A stretch of DNA of 52,950 nt from an uncultured Gemmiger sp. (GCA_934502625.1 CAKSUQ010000017.1:1-52950); one strand, 5' to 3'; positions 1 through 10,648 are shown, counted from the first letter of the stretch. The notes: a model not told the origin generated them from the letters alone. Translations and numbers: made by a program.

Positions 1-381
1 CCTACCGGGCGGCGGAAGATTTGGCTGCGGTAGGGGCAAGGTTGCGCGGGCGGATATGGAATCCGCCCCTACGGTGTGATAATACCGGCAACGATTCGGG
101 TAAATTGCGGTGACGGGAACATTCCTCGGCGGCATGAGGGCATGCCGCCGTACAGCCGAAGATACCGTTGCGTGTAGGGCGGGGTGACCCCACCCCGCCG
201 TGGAACGCTGCGGCAACCGCAAAGTTCCACGGGCGCACACGCAGGTGCGCCCCTACGTCCGATGGGATTGTTGGGCGCAGGAGAAAAAAGAACATCTGTG
301 GCAAAACCGCCGGAAGGCACACACGCAAGAAAGCAAGGCAGTTTAAAATCAGCGAGGATCCCTCGCAGGAAGGTGGAACGT
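1..381. repeat. Intergenic palindrome cluster before the first MATE gene
   Basis: No convincing gene is seen here. The stretch is built of short GC-rich palindromes next to GTAG or CTAC: an imperfect GGGCGGAT/ATCCGCCC pair near 48-68, GGCGGCAT/ATGCCGCC near 129-152, GGCGGGGT/ACCCCGCC near 178-200, a GTGGAAC/GTTCCAC outer stem around 201-230, and GGGCGCAC/GTGCGCCC followed by CTACG near 231-256. Near-identical modules recur in other gaps of the window. Short open frames here come from the repeats. Confidence 0.75.
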
Positions 382-1755
382 ATGGCGAACGCACAGCCAA
401 AGGCACCGCCGCAGGGGCGGCAGATCAACACAAATTTGATGACGCAGGGTAATATTTTGAAAGAGATCCTGCTCTTTTCCATCCCGCTCATCCTCGGCAA
501 TCTGCTGCAGCAGATGTACAACACCGTCGACTCGATCATCGTCGGCAACGCGGTGGGCAGCGGGGCGCTGGCGGCGGTCGGCTCCGGAACGTCGCTCATC
601 AACCTGATTATCGGGTTCAGTCAGGGCGTGGCCGTCGGCGCAGGCGTCGTTATATCGCAGTTTTTGGGCGCGGAAAACCACACCGGCGTCAAAAAGGCTG
701 TTCACACCGCCATCACGATCTCGGCGTTCATGGGCGTCATCGTCACGCTGGTGGGCTTTTTATTCAGCGGGATGTTTCTGCAGTGGATGGGCACGCCCGC
801 GGACGTGCTGGCCGATTCGACGTCCTACCTGCGCATCTACTCGCTGGGTCTGATCTTCAACGTGCTGTACAACATGGCGACCGGCGTGCTGAATGCGGCG
901 GGCAACTCGCGGCGGCCGCTGCTGTATCTCGGCATCGCGTCGGGCACAAATATCGTGCTGGACATCGTTTTCATCGCGGTGCTGGGCATGGGCGTGCAGG
1001 GCGCGGCGCTGGCGACCGACATCAGTCAGGCGCTGTCCTGCCTGCTGGCGCTGGCGTACCTCGTGCGCGTCCCGGCCGTCTACCACGTCGAGCCCGCGCA
1101 GCTGCGCGTCGACCCGAAAATCGCCGCCCGCATCGTGCGCATCGGCCTGCCGACCGGTATTCAGAACATGGTCATCTCCTTCTCGAACGTCCTTGTGCAG
1201 TCGACGGTCAACCAGTTCGGCTCCAAGGCGATGGCGGGCTTCACGGCTTACATGAAGGTCGACGGCTTCGATGTCCTGCCGGTGCTCAGCTTTAGCATGG
1301 CGCTGACGACCTTCACTGGGCAAAACTACGGCGCGGGCAAGTACGACCGCGTCAAAAAAGGCACGGCGGTCACGCTGGTGATGAGCGTCTGCTACACGAT
1401 CGTGGCCGGTGTGCTGCTGCTGACCTTCCAAGAGCAGATCCTGCGGCTGTTCACCGACGACGCGGCGGTCATCGGCTTTGGCACGCTGGCGATGCACTAC
1501 CTCTGCCCGTTCTACTGGCTGCTGGGCATTATGTACGGGCTGGCCGGTACGGTGCGTGGCGCGGGACGCAGCGTCCCGCCGATGGTGATTCTGCTGTTCT
1601 CGCTGTGCGTGTTCCGCATTTTCTGGGTGTGGATCGCGATCCCACATTTTTCGTCGATCGACGGCATTTATATGCAGTACCCGATCACGTGGGTCATCGG
1701 CGCGTCGCTGATGGCGCTGTACACGTGGAAGGGAAAGTGGATGCCGAGGAAGTAG
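382..1755 (+). CDS. MATE family efflux transporter (1)
   Basis: A 457-residue multi-pass membrane protein of the MatE/NorM type, expected to export cationic drugs or metabolites using a Na+ or H+ gradient. Twelve hydrophobic segments fill the protein, with family-like stretches such as LLQQMYNTVDSIIVG near the N-terminus and FTGQNYGAGKYDRVKKG in the middle, where the second MatE repeat starts. The ATG at 382 is chosen because an AGGAAGGTGG ribosome binding site precedes it; the open frame reaches back to 184 but that part is repeat DNA. The gene stands alone and ends at a terminator near 1892. The substrate cannot be told from sequence. It is one of three MATE genes in the window. Confidence 0.9.
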   Translation: MANAQPKAPPQGRQINTNLMTQGNILKEILLFSIPLILGNLLQQMYNTVDSIIVGNAVGSGALAAVGSGTSLINLIIGFSQGVAVGAGVVISQFLGAENHTGVKKAVHTAITISAFMGVIVTLVGFLFSGMFLQWMGTPADVLADSTSYLRIYSLGLIFNVLYNMATGVLNAAGNSRRPLLYLGIASGTNIVLDIVFIAVLGMGVQGAALATDISQALSCLLALAYLVRVPAVYHVEPAQLRVDPKIAARIVRIGLPTGIQNMVISFSNVLVQSTVNQFGSKAMAGFTAYMKVDGFDVLPVLSFSMALTTFTGQNYGAGKYDRVKKGTAVTLVMSVCYTIVAGVLLLTFQEQILRLFTDDAAVIGFGTLAMHYLCPFYWLLGIMYGLAGTVRGAGRSVPPMVILLFSLCVFRIFWVWIAIPHFSSIDGIYMQYPITWVIGASLMALYTWKGKWMPRK

Positions 1756-1891
1756 AAGGATGCTGCGAGGGGCGTCGAGGACGCCGCCCTCTACAGCACA
1801 GGGGGTGAAACGTTGCTGCTGCCGCAGCGTTCCAAGGGCGAACAAGGTCTGACCCTACAATCCCTATAAGGGAAAATGCGTTTTTCTCGCA

Positions 1892-1929
1892 AAAAGAGCT
1901 GCTCTGCCTTAGCTGAGCGGCTCTTTTTT
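1892..1929 (+). terminator. Terminator after MATE 1
   Basis: AAAGAGCTGCTC pairs with GAGCGGCTCTTT (one G-U pair) and is followed by a T run. It lies about 135 bases past the MATE stop. Confidence 0.8.
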
Positions 1930-2209
1930 GCTTACAGCGAAACAGGAACGCATCATAAAAATGTTATGAAAATAACTTTCCCGAAAAAGTTAAATTTTCA
2001 AAGAAATTTGGGCAAAAATCAACGGCGTGTTTGAATATTGCACAAAGAAACCGTTGATTTTTCGGCTTTTCGACAATTCTGCTAAAATCACTTTCTTTTT
2101 TGTGAAGAATATGTTAATATGAGATTAACAAAGTGTCGCGGCTGCAGAACCAGACAGCCCCGGCACCGAGTTGGGAGAAACCCACTCAAAAATTTGGAGG
2201 AATGCTTTT
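1930..2209 (+). promoter_or_regulatory. nagE upstream region with two inverted repeats
   Basis: This AT-rich stretch holds a perfect 12-bp inverted repeat, AAAAATCAACGG at 2014-2025 and CCGTTGATTTTT at 2051-2062, and a second one, GTTAAT-ATGAG-ATTAAC at 2113-2129. No -35/-10 pair with normal spacing was found, so the promoter position is uncertain. The repeats are plausible operators for a GlcNAc-responsive regulator, but none is encoded in the window. Confidence 0.5.
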
Positions 2210-3685
2210 ATGATGAAGTATCTGCAGAAGCTCGGTAAAGCTCTTATGCTTCCCGTTGCTGCACTGCCCGTCTGTGGTATCCTGATGGGCATTGGTTACG
2301 CTTTCGCTCCCGCTGTTATGGGTGCTGAGGGCGCAACTTCCGGTTTCGCTTACACTCTCGGTTTCCTGCTGATCAAGGCCGGCGGCGCCCTGATCGACAA
2401 CATGGCTTGGCTGTTCGCCATCGGCGCTGCTGTGGGTCTGTCTGACGACCACGACGGCACTGCCGGTCTGGCCGGTCTGGTCAGCTTCCTGATGATGCAG
2501 CAGCTGCTCAGCCCCGGCGTTGTCGGTGCTGTCCGTACCCTCGAGGAGGGCACCGTCGATTACATTGCTTTCAGCAAGATCGCCGGCAACTCCTTCATCG
2601 GCATCCTGGCCGCCGTCATCGGTGCTGCCTGCTACAACAAGTTCAAGAACACCCAGCTGCCTGACTGGCTGGCGTTCTTCAGCGGCAAGCGCAGCGTCGC
2701 TATCGTGACCGCTGTCGTCTCCATTCTGGTTTCCGTCGTTCTGCTGTTCGTCTGGCCCATCATCTTCGGCGTTCTGGTTGCCCTCGGCAACGGCATCGCC
2801 GGCATGGGCGGCATCGGCGCCGGCATCTACGCCTTCCTGAACCGTCTGCTGATCCCCACCGGTCTGCATCACGCCCTGAACAACGTGTTCTGGTTCGACA
2901 CCATCGGTCTGGGCGACCTGAGCCACTACTGGGCTGGCGACGTCACCGGCCAGAACGGTGTCAACTGGAGCCTCGGCATGTACATGGCCGGCTTCTTCCC
3001 CTGCATGATGTTCGGCATTGCCGGTGCTGCTCTGGCTATGGTCCAGACTGCTAAGAACAAGAAGGCCGCCATCGGTCTGGTTGTTTCCGCTGCGATCTGC
3101 GCCTTCGTCTGCGGCGTTACCGAGCCGTTCGAGTTCGGCTTCATGTTCCTCTGCTTCCCCCTGTATGTTGTCTATGCTGCTCTGTACGGCATCTTCACCA
3201 TCATCACCTACTACACCGGCTTCCGCGCAGGCTTCTGCTTCTCCGCCGGTGCTACCGACCTGATCTTCTCCGCCAGCCTGCCCGCTGCCCATAACACTTG
3301 GATGATCATTCCTCTGGGCATTGCCGCCTTCGTTGTCTTCTATCTGGTCTTCAAGTTCGCTATCGTCAAGTTCGACCTGAAGACCCCCGGCCGTGAGGAC
3401 GAGGATGCCGAGGCTGCTGAGGCCAACATCACCCTCGCCAACAACGACTTCACCGCCATCGCCTCCGGCGTTCTGGCTGCTGTCGGCGGCAAGGACAATG
3501 TTGCCAACGTTGACTACTGCGCGACCCGCCTGCGCTTCGAGATCAAGGATCACACCGCCGTCGATGAGAAGGCCGTCAAGGCTGCCGGTGCTGCCGGTGT
3601 CATCCGCCCCAGCAAGACTGCCTGCCAGGTCGTTATCGGCCCGAAGGTGCAGTTCGTTTACGATGAGCTGAAGAAGATGCTGTAA
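2210..3685 (+). CDS. nagE: PTS N-acetylglucosamine-type transporter, EIICB
   Basis: A 491-residue phosphotransferase permease. Residues about 1-390 form the EIIC channel of the glucose/GlcNAc family (start MMKYLQKLGKALMLPVAALP; later GLHHALNNVFWFD and CGVTEPFEFGFMF). The last 80 residues are an EIIB domain with the phosphocysteine motif NVDYCATRLRFEI. No EIIA domain is fused and none is nearby, so a separate EIIA must act in trans. The start at 2210 sits 9 bases after GGAGG; a second ATG follows at 2213. The GlcNAc assignment rests on nagB and nagA directly downstream; a glucose or maltose relative is the alternative. Codon choice (many GCT, GTT, GGT) differs from the GCG/GCC-rich neighbours, as in highly expressed genes. 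Confidence 0.85.
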   Translation: MMKYLQKLGKALMLPVAALPVCGILMGIGYAFAPAVMGAEGATSGFAYTLGFLLIKAGGALIDNMAWLFAIGAAVGLSDDHDGTAGLAGLVSFLMMQQLLSPGVVGAVRTLEEGTVDYIAFSKIAGNSFIGILAAVIGAACYNKFKNTQLPDWLAFFSGKRSVAIVTAVVSILVSVVLLFVWPIIFGVLVALGNGIAGMGGIGAGIYAFLNRLLIPTGLHHALNNVFWFDTIGLGDLSHYWAGDVTGQNGVNWSLGMYMAGFFPCMMFGIAGAALAMVQTAKNKKAAIGLVVSAAICAFVCGVTEPFEFGFMFLCFPLYVVYAALYGIFTIITYYTGFRAGFCFSAGATDLIFSASLPAAHNTWMIIPLGIAAFVVFYLVFKFAIVKFDLKTPGREDEDAEAAEANITLANNDFTAIASGVLAAVGGKDNVANVDYCATRLRFEIKDHTAVDEKAVKAAGAAGVIRPSKTACQVVIGPKVQFVYDELKKML

Positions 3686-3728
3686 TGGCATCCCCCGGCT
3701 AAAGGTCTGGTTCCCTTTACCGAATCCG

Positions 3729-3765
3729 CCGCGGGCGGGCGTAAGCCCGCCCGCGGCTTTTTCTG
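3729..3765 (+). terminator. Hairpin between nagE and nagB
   Basis: GCCGCGGGCGGGC pairs with GCCCGCCCGCGGC around a four-base loop, followed by a short T run. It probably ends or attenuates nagE transcription before the separate nagB promoter. Confidence 0.8.
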
Positions 3766-3831
3766 TGTGTGCAACGCCGCAATATTTTGGGATAAAAAGC
3801 AATTTATGAGCATGGTATCCCGCACGCGGCG

Positions 3832-3840
3832 TGGTATAAT
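3832..3840 (+). promoter_or_regulatory. nagB promoter (extended -10)
   Basis: TGG then TATAAT at 3835-3840, an extended -10 element with no good -35. The start codon is about 50 bases downstream. Confidence 0.65.
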
Positions 3841-3889
3841 GAGATAGGAGAAAAATAGGGGGAAACCCCAAAACAGGAGGTATTTTCTT

Positions 3890-4618
3890 ATGAAGATCAT
3901 CCGCGCGAAGGACTACTACGACATGTCCCGCAAGGCCGCCAACATCATTTCCGCACAGGTCATCATGAAGCCCAACTGCGTGCTGGGTCTGGCGACCGGC
4001 GGCACCCCCGTGGGCACCTACAAGCAGCTGGTCGAGTGGTACAACAAGGGCGACATCGACTTCTCGGAGGTCACGACCGTCAACTTGGACGAGTATCGCG
4101 GTCTGCCGAAGGAGCATCCGGAAAGCTACTGGAGCTTCATGCACCGCAACCTGTTCGACCACGTCAACATCCGCCCGGAGGCCATCAACCTGCCCGACGG
4201 CACGAACCTTGACGCCGATGGCGAGTGCGCCCGCTATGACGCGGTCATCCACAGCGTCGGCGGCGTCGACCTGCAGCTGCTGGGCATCGGCAATGACGGC
4301 CACATTGGCTTCAACGAGCCGAACGAGGCCTTCGAGCTGGGCACCCACTGCGTCGACCTGAAAGAGGAGACCATTGAGGCCAACAAACGTTTCTTCGACG
4401 GCAACGCCGATCTCGTGCCCAAGCAGGCCTACACAATGGGCATCAAGACGATCATGCAGGCGCGCAAGGTGCTGATGGTCGCCAACGGCAAGGGCAAGGC
4501 CGACATCATCAAGAAGGCTTTCTTCGGCCCCGTCACGCCCGAAGTCCCCGCCAGCATCCTGCAGATGCACCCCGACTTCATTCTGGTCGGCGACGAGGAA
4601 GCCCTGAGCGAGATTTGA
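3890..4618 (+). CDS. nagB: Glucosamine-6-phosphate deaminase
   Basis: A 242-residue cytosolic enzyme that converts glucosamine-6-phosphate to fructose-6-phosphate and ammonia, the last step of GlcNAc use. The NagB fold is clear: phosphate-binding GLATGGTPVGTY near residue 25, NLDEYRGL with the catalytic Asp near 65, and GIGNDGHIGFNEP near 130. Length matches the family. The ATG follows an AGGAGG site about 8 bases upstream. nagA starts 19 bases after the stop, so the two are surely co-transcribed. Confidence 0.97.
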   Translation: MKIIRAKDYYDMSRKAANIISAQVIMKPNCVLGLATGGTPVGTYKQLVEWYNKGDIDFSEVTTVNLDEYRGLPKEHPESYWSFMHRNLFDHVNIRPEAINLPDGTNLDADGECARYDAVIHSVGGVDLQLLGIGNDGHIGFNEPNEAFELGTHCVDLKEETIEANKRFFDGNADLVPKQAYTMGIKTIMQARKVLMVANGKGKADIIKKAFFGPVTPEVPASILQMHPDFILVGDEEALSEI

Positions 4619-4637
4619 TTTGCGGAGGAACACTGCA

Positions 4638-5765
4638 ATGATCATCAAAAATGCAAAAGTGTACAGCGACGGCTGCCGCTTTGTGGAAAAAGACCTCATC
4701 ATCCGCGACGGGCGCATCGTCTTCGGCGCTGCCCCGCAGGAGGGCGAGGATGTCATCGACGCGGGCGGTGCCTACGCGCTGCCGGGTCTTGTCGACATTC
4801 ACTTCCACGGCGCGGTCGGGCATGATTTCTGCGACGCCGACGAGGCGGGGCTGCAGGCGATTGCTGATTTTGAAGCCAGCAAGGGCGTGCTTGCCATCTG
4901 CCCCGCGACGATGACCTTCAGCGAGGAGATCCTGAACGGCATCATGGACGTGGCCGCCGCGCACAAGAACGAGCACGGCGCGGACTTGGTGGGCATCAAC
5001 ATGGAAGGCCCCTATATCAGCCCGAAGAAGGTCGGCGCGCAGAACCCGAAGTACGTCATGGCCGCCGACGCCGGGATGTTCCGGCGCTTGCAGGCGCGCA
5101 GCGGCGGGCTGATCAAGCTGGTCGATGTCGCGCCGGAGGAGCCGGGCAACCTTGATTTTATCAAGGAATGCCACGATGAGGTGCGCGTCTCGATTGCCCA
5201 CACCTGCACCGATTATGACACTGCGAAGGCCGCGTTTGCCGCCGGTGCGACCCACATGACCCACTTGTACAACGCGATGCCCGGCATCACCCACCGCGAG
5301 CCGGGGCCGATCATCGCGGCGCTGGAGGACGGTGCGGAGGTCGAGCTGATCACCGACAACGTGCACATTCACCCGGCGATGGTGCGGTTTACCTTCAACA
5401 CCTTCGGCGACGACCACGTGATTCTGATCGCGGACAGCATGATGGCTTGCGGCCTGCCCGACGGCCAGTACAGCCTCGGCGGTCAGGCCGTCACGGTGCG
5501 CGGCCCCCGCGCCACCCTGACCGAGCAGCCCGGCACAATCGCGGGCAGCGCGACCTGCCTGTATGACTGCATGAAGCGCGCTGTCCTCGACATGGGCGTG
5601 CCGCTGGAAAGCGCCGTCCGTGCCGCTACCCTGAACCCCGCGCGCAGCATCGGTATCGACGCCGACTACGGCAGCCTCGACGCCGGCCGCTGGGGCAACG
5701 TAGTGCTGGTAAACGATAAGCTGGACATCCAGAAGGTCATCCGGCATGGCGAAGTGATTGGGTAA
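4638..5765 (+). CDS. nagA: N-acetylglucosamine-6-phosphate deacetylase
   Basis: A 375-residue amidohydrolase that removes acetate from GlcNAc-6-phosphate to feed NagB. Seen motifs: HFHG of the metal site near residue 55, NMEGPYISPKKVGAQNP near 120, HLYNAM near 210, and LIADSMMA with the catalytic Asp near 265. The start at 4638 is chosen over an upstream frame start at 4620 because GCGGAGGAA precedes it. It is the last gene of the nag locus and ends against a bidirectional terminator. Confidence 0.96.
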   Translation: MIIKNAKVYSDGCRFVEKDLIIRDGRIVFGAAPQEGEDVIDAGGAYALPGLVDIHFHGAVGHDFCDADEAGLQAIADFEASKGVLAICPATMTFSEEILNGIMDVAAAHKNEHGADLVGINMEGPYISPKKVGAQNPKYVMAADAGMFRRLQARSGGLIKLVDVAPEEPGNLDFIKECHDEVRVSIAHTCTDYDTAKAAFAAGATHMTHLYNAMPGITHREPGPIIAALEDGAEVELITDNVHIHPAMVRFTFNTFGDDHVILIADSMMACGLPDGQYSLGGQAVTVRGPRATLTEQPGTIAGSATCLYDCMKRAVLDMGVPLESAVRAATLNPARSIGIDADYGSLDAGRWGNVVLVNDKLDIQKVIRHGEVIG

Positions 5766-5793
5766 ATAACCCACGCCCCGCAATTCACACAGT

Positions 5794-5847
5794 AAAAAGC
5801 CCCCGCCCGGAAAACGGCAGCTGCCGTTTTCCGGGCGGGGGCTTTTT
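5794..5847. terminator. Bidirectional terminator: perfect 54-bp palindrome
   Basis: Two 27-base arms are exact reverse complements with no spacer, beginning AAAAAGCCCCCGCCCGG and ending in a T run on either strand. It separates convergent nagA and the glycerol operon and should stop transcription from both sides. Confidence 0.9.
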
Positions 5848-5855
5848 GTGCATAG

Positions 5856-6224
5856 TTACTGCTTTTGCGGTACGTTCTTCGTCGCAATGACGTCTACGCC
5901 TGTCCCGGCGGCGTTGGGGAGAAGAATCTGCCCGATGGTGACGGGGGCGGGGATCTCCACCGTTTTCAGCGCGCGGACGACGTCGAAAATTTTGCCTTTG
6001 GGGATGTCGCTGCGGGTCTTGCAGCTTACGGCGGCAAGCTCGCCGCCGGTCACGCGCACCGTCGTCGTCACGATGCGGGTCGAGGCAGTCACCTCTTTGC
6101 GGGCGTAGGCATCGCCGCGCGGGCAGGTGTTGCCCCGCACCGACACGACCGCGCCGCCGTCCAGCTCCACCGTCAGGGCGCAGCCCATCGGGCAGCCGAT
6201 GCAGGTCAGTTCACGTTTTTCCAT
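5856..6224 (-). CDS. DUF1667 protein of the glycerol locus
   Basis: A 122-residue protein opening with ELTCIGCPMGCALTV and, after a beta-rich stretch, NTCPRGDAYARKE: a four-cysteine arrangement (CxxCxxxC plus a later C) of the DUF1667 family that suggests a metal or Fe-S centre. In related genomes the family sits after the two flavoproteins of anaerobic glycerol-3-phosphate oxidation, as here, and is thought to replace the electron-transfer role of GlpC; that role is inference. Its start lies two bases after the stop of the GlpB-like gene, so it is the last gene of the operon. Confidence 0.88.
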   Translation of the reverse strand: MEKRELTCIGCPMGCALTVELDGGAVVSVRGNTCPRGDAYARKEVTASTRIVTTTVRVTGGELAAVSCKTRSDIPKGKIFDVVRALKTVEIPAPVTIGQILLPNAAGTGVDVIATKNVPQKQ

Positions 6225-6226
6225 CG

Positions 6227-7480
6227 TCAGCCCTCCTCCAGTGTCACGGTCACGGCGTCGCCTGCGCCCCGCAGCAGCTCGGTTTTCAGCCGCACTGTCT
6301 CCATCTCGCCGGGGGCGAGCACCGGCCGCTTGCGGCTGAAAATGCAGCTATCGCCCAGATAGACTGCAATTTTTTTGTTCTTGAACACCCCGCTGACGCG
6401 GAAACGCAGCGTCACGGTGTCACCGGATACGTCGGGTCGGATCGTCGTGGGCACGGTGTAGCGCACGCCGTTCTCGCAGTGTACGGGCAGCGTGCGCCCG
6501 GCTGGCGCCACGCCGTGCAGGATGTACGCCGCCGCATGCGCACCTGCCGCCCCGGCTTCCTCCGACACGTAGTCGACGAGGTCGTGTACGTGCAGTACAT
6601 TGCCCGCAGCGAAAACGCCGGGGATGCTTGTCTCCAGACTTTCGTTGACGGTGGGGCCGCCGGTGATGGGGCTTAAATTCACGCCCGCAGCGCGGCTTAG
6701 CTCGTTTTCAGGCAGCAGCCCACAGGAGAGCAGCAGCGTGTCGCAGTCGAAATGTTCCTCGGTGCCGGGAACGGGCTTGCCGTTCTCGACACGCGCCAGC
6801 GTGATGCCGGTCACGCGGTCTTTGCCCTGAATGTCCACGACGGTGTGGCTCAGTTTCAGCGGGATACCAAAATCATCGAGGCACTGTACAATATTGCGCT
6901 TCAAGCCGCCGGAGTAGGGCATCAGTTCAGCCACACAGAGGACTTTCGCGCCCTCCAGTGTCATGCGGCGTGCCATGATGAGGCCGATGTCGCCGCTGCC
7001 CAAGATGACGACTCGCCGCCCCGGCAGGTACCCCTCCATGTTCACGAGCCGCTGCGCCGTGCCAGCCGTGAAGATACCCGCTGGCCGGTAGCCGGGAATA
7101 TTCAGCGCGCCGCGCGGGCGCTCGCGGCAGCCCATGGCGAGGATGACGGCCTTCGGGTGCAGCTGAAACAGCCCGTCGGTTTTGTTCATCGCGGTCACGG
7201 TCTTATCCGGCGCAAGGTCAAGCACCATCGTGTTCAGCTTGTATGTGATGCCCAGCGTCTCGACCTGCGCGATGAACCGCGCAGCGTATTCGGGGCCGGT
7301 CAGCTCCTCTTTAAAGGTGTGCAGGCCGAAGCCGTTGTGGATGCACTGGTTCAAAATGCCGCCCAGTTCGCCGTCGCGCTCCAGAATCAGGATGTCCTGC
7401 ACGCCGTTTTTGCGCGCTTCGATGGCGGCTGCCAGCCCGGCGGGGCCGCCGCCGATGATGACAAGGTCAATGTTTTTCAT
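6227..7480 (-). CDS. NAD(P)/FAD-dependent oxidoreductase, GlpB-like partner
   Basis: A 417-residue flavoprotein of the pyridine nucleotide-disulfide oxidoreductase fold. The N-terminal FAD site is IIGGGPAGLAAAIEARKNG, a second dinucleotide motif VVILGSGDIGLIMAR lies near residue 150, and FAAGNVLHVHDLVD near 310 closes the FAD site. It lies between the GlpA-like gene and DUF1667, so it probably passes electrons from glycerol-3-phosphate oxidation to NAD or a quinone. The ATG at 7480 is preferred because GGGAGGG lies six bases upstream; the GTG at 7498 would overlap the previous gene. Confidence 0.85.
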   Translation of the reverse strand: MKNIDLVIIGGGPAGLAAAIEARKNGVQDILILERDGELGGILNQCIHNGFGLHTFKEELTGPEYAARFIAQVETLGITYKLNTMVLDLAPDKTVTAMNKTDGLFQLHPKAVILAMGCRERPRGALNIPGYRPAGIFTAGTAQRLVNMEGYLPGRRVVILGSGDIGLIMARRMTLEGAKVLCVAELMPYSGGLKRNIVQCLDDFGIPLKLSHTVVDIQGKDRVTGITLARVENGKPVPGTEEHFDCDTLLLSCGLLPENELSRAAGVNLSPITGGPTVNESLETSIPGVFAAGNVLHVHDLVDYVSEEAGAAGAHAAAYILHGVAPAGRTLPVHCENGVRYTVPTTIRPDVSGDTVTLRFRVSGVFKNKKIAVYLGDSCIFSRKRPVLAPGEMETVRLKTELLRGAGDAVTVTLEEG

Positions 7481-7494
7481 GCGGTGCCCTCCCT

Positions 7495-8931
7495 TCACAA
7501 GTTGTCTTTGTTCGTTCCGACAATGATTTTTGACGCGCCGCCGGATTTTGTGATCTCGCTTTGCCTGAGCCCTAACTCCCGCGCCAAAATCTCCATGACG
7601 CGCGGGCTGCAGAAGCCCGCCTGACAGCGCCCCATGCCCGCGCGGGTGCGGCGTTTGACGCCGTCAAGGCTGCGCGCGCCGGGTGTGCGGTGGATGGCGT
7701 CGATGATCTCGCCCTCGGTCACGCCCTCGCAGCGGCAGATGATCTGCCCATAGGCGGGATTTTGCCGGATAAGTGCCGCGCGTTCCTCAAAAGAAAGGGT
7801 CTTCGGGTCAAGAATACCCTTGCGCGTCGGGTTGAAATCAGACTTTTCTTCCAACTGTAAGCTGTCCTGCACGATGCCTGCGACCATCGCGCCGATGGCC
7901 GGGGCGCTGGACAGACCGGGGGACTCGATGGCCGCGCAGTCGACGAAGCCGGGCGCGATCTCGCCGATGAAAAAGTCGTGCCGCGCCTCGTGGGCGCGCA
8001 GCCCGGCAAAGCTCGTGATGGTCTGGCGCAGCGGGATGTCCTTGACGGCAAGACCGGATTTTGTGCGCACCTCGTCCAGCCCGGTCGCCGTCGTGGCGGT
8101 AGCCTCCTTGTCGTCCACATCGATGGCCGTCGGCCCCACCAGCAGGTTGCCGTGGACGGTCGGCGTGACGAGCACGCCCTTGCCGTACTTGCCCGGCAGC
8201 TGGAACACCGTGTGGCGCACGTGCTGCCCGGCTGTGTGGTCGAGCAGGAAGTAATCCCCGCGCCGCGCGGTAATTTTCATCGGGTGGGCGGCGTCGGCCA
8301 GATTATGCAGCGCGTCGGCGTAGACGCCCGCCGCGTTGACAAGGCAGCGCGCCTGATAGCTGCCGTTGTCGGTGTCGACCTGCCAACCACCCTCAGAAAG
8401 CGGATGCAGTCCGGTTACGGTTGTGTCGAACTGAAACCTGACGCCGTTTTTGGCGGCGTTTTCGGCCAACGCATAGGTCAGCCCGAACGGGCAGACGATG
8501 CCGCCGGTGGGTGCCCAGAGCGCAGCGACGGCGGCGTCCGCGATGTTCGGTTCCATTTCTGCCAGCTCGGCGCGCTCGACGATGCGCAGCCCCTCGACGC
8601 CGTTGGCAACGCCGTTTTCATAGAGTTTTTCCAGCGCGGGGCGGTCATCGTCGCTCAGGCAGACGACAAGGCTGCCGCACTGCTCGTAGGCGAAATCCAG
8701 CTCTTTGGCGAGAGCGGGCATCCGGCGGCTGCCCTCGACGTTCAGGCGTGCCATCAGGCTGCCGTGGGCGGCGTCGTACCCGGCGTGGACGATGGCGCTG
8801 TTGGCCTTCGACGTGCCGCAGCAGACGTCCTCCTCCTTTTCCAGAACCAGAATATCGGCGTTATAGCGCGAAAGTTCCCGCGCGCAGGCGCACCCGGCCA
8901 CCCCTGCGCCGATGATGATGATGTCGTGCAT
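7495..8931 (-). CDS. glpA: FAD-dependent glycerol-3-phosphate dehydrogenase, GlpA-like
   Basis: A 478-residue DAO-family flavoprotein expected to oxidise glycerol-3-phosphate to dihydroxyacetone phosphate. It begins with a Rossmann FAD motif, IIGAGVAGCACARELSRY. The last 90 residues form a BFD-like [2Fe-2S] domain with IICRCEGVTEGEI and GMGRCQAGFCSP, giving four cysteines. This domain is typical of anaerobic GlpA and of similar clostridial proteins. It starts three bases after glpK stops and its stop falls just ahead of the next gene, so the operon is tight. Substrate assignment depends on the glpK neighbour. Confidence 0.85.
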   Translation of the reverse strand: MHDIIIIGAGVAGCACARELSRYNADILVLEKEEDVCCGTSKANSAIVHAGYDAAHGSLMARLNVEGSRRMPALAKELDFAYEQCGSLVVCLSDDDRPALEKLYENGVANGVEGLRIVERAELAEMEPNIADAAVAALWAPTGGIVCPFGLTYALAENAAKNGVRFQFDTTVTGLHPLSEGGWQVDTDNGSYQARCLVNAAGVYADALHNLADAAHPMKITARRGDYFLLDHTAGQHVRHTVFQLPGKYGKGVLVTPTVHGNLLVGPTAIDVDDKEATATTATGLDEVRTKSGLAVKDIPLRQTITSFAGLRAHEARHDFFIGEIAPGFVDCAAIESPGLSSAPAIGAMVAGIVQDSLQLEEKSDFNPTRKGILDPKTLSFEERAALIRQNPAYGQIICRCEGVTEGEIIDAIHRTPGARSLDGVKRRTRAGMGRCQAGFCSPRVMEILARELGLRQSEITKSGGASKIIVGTNKDNL

Positions 8932-8934
8932 GGC

Positions 8935-10470
<1,536 letters not shown>

Positions 10471-10483
10471 TTATCTTGCCTTT

Positions 10484-10538
10484 ATTATACAGGATGTCAA
10501 GATTTTATGCGCGTGGCAAATGCAACAAAATTTTGCAT
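10484..10538 (-). promoter_or_regulatory. glpK promoter region with ATGCAA/TTGCAT inverted repeat
   Basis: On the minus strand TATAAT lies at 10489-10484, about 45 bases before glpK. No good -35 is spaced correctly (GCGCAT at 17 bases); a TTGACA nearby is too close. An inverted repeat ATGCAA-N7-TTGCAT spans 10520-10538, centred about 50 bases upstream of the likely start, where an activator could bind. A similar repeat precedes pflB. Confidence 0.5.
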
Positions 10539-10552
10539 AGATTTTTGGGCAG

Positions 10553-10584
10553 AAAAAATGCCGCCCTTGTGGGTGGGGCGGCGG
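10553..10584 (-). terminator. Terminator after comF
   Basis: On the minus strand GCCGCCCC and GGGCGGC form a stem followed by ATTTTTTC. It lies about 65 bases past the comF stop. Confidence 0.8.
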
Positions 10585-10648
10585 GAGAGTATATTAGATG
10601 CAGAGGGAACGTCCCCGGAGGGAGCAAGACTTATGGGCAGCCGCAATA

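Noticed and set aside
184..381. N-terminal extension of the first MATE protein
   Set aside because: The added 66 codons come from the palindromic repeats and lack a ribosome site; a good site precedes the ATG at 382.
2186..4756. An 856-codon minus-strand open frame across nagE and nagB
   Set aside because: Both genes on the other strand are full length with all motifs; the antisense frame is low in complexity and rich in Asp, Gly and Val.
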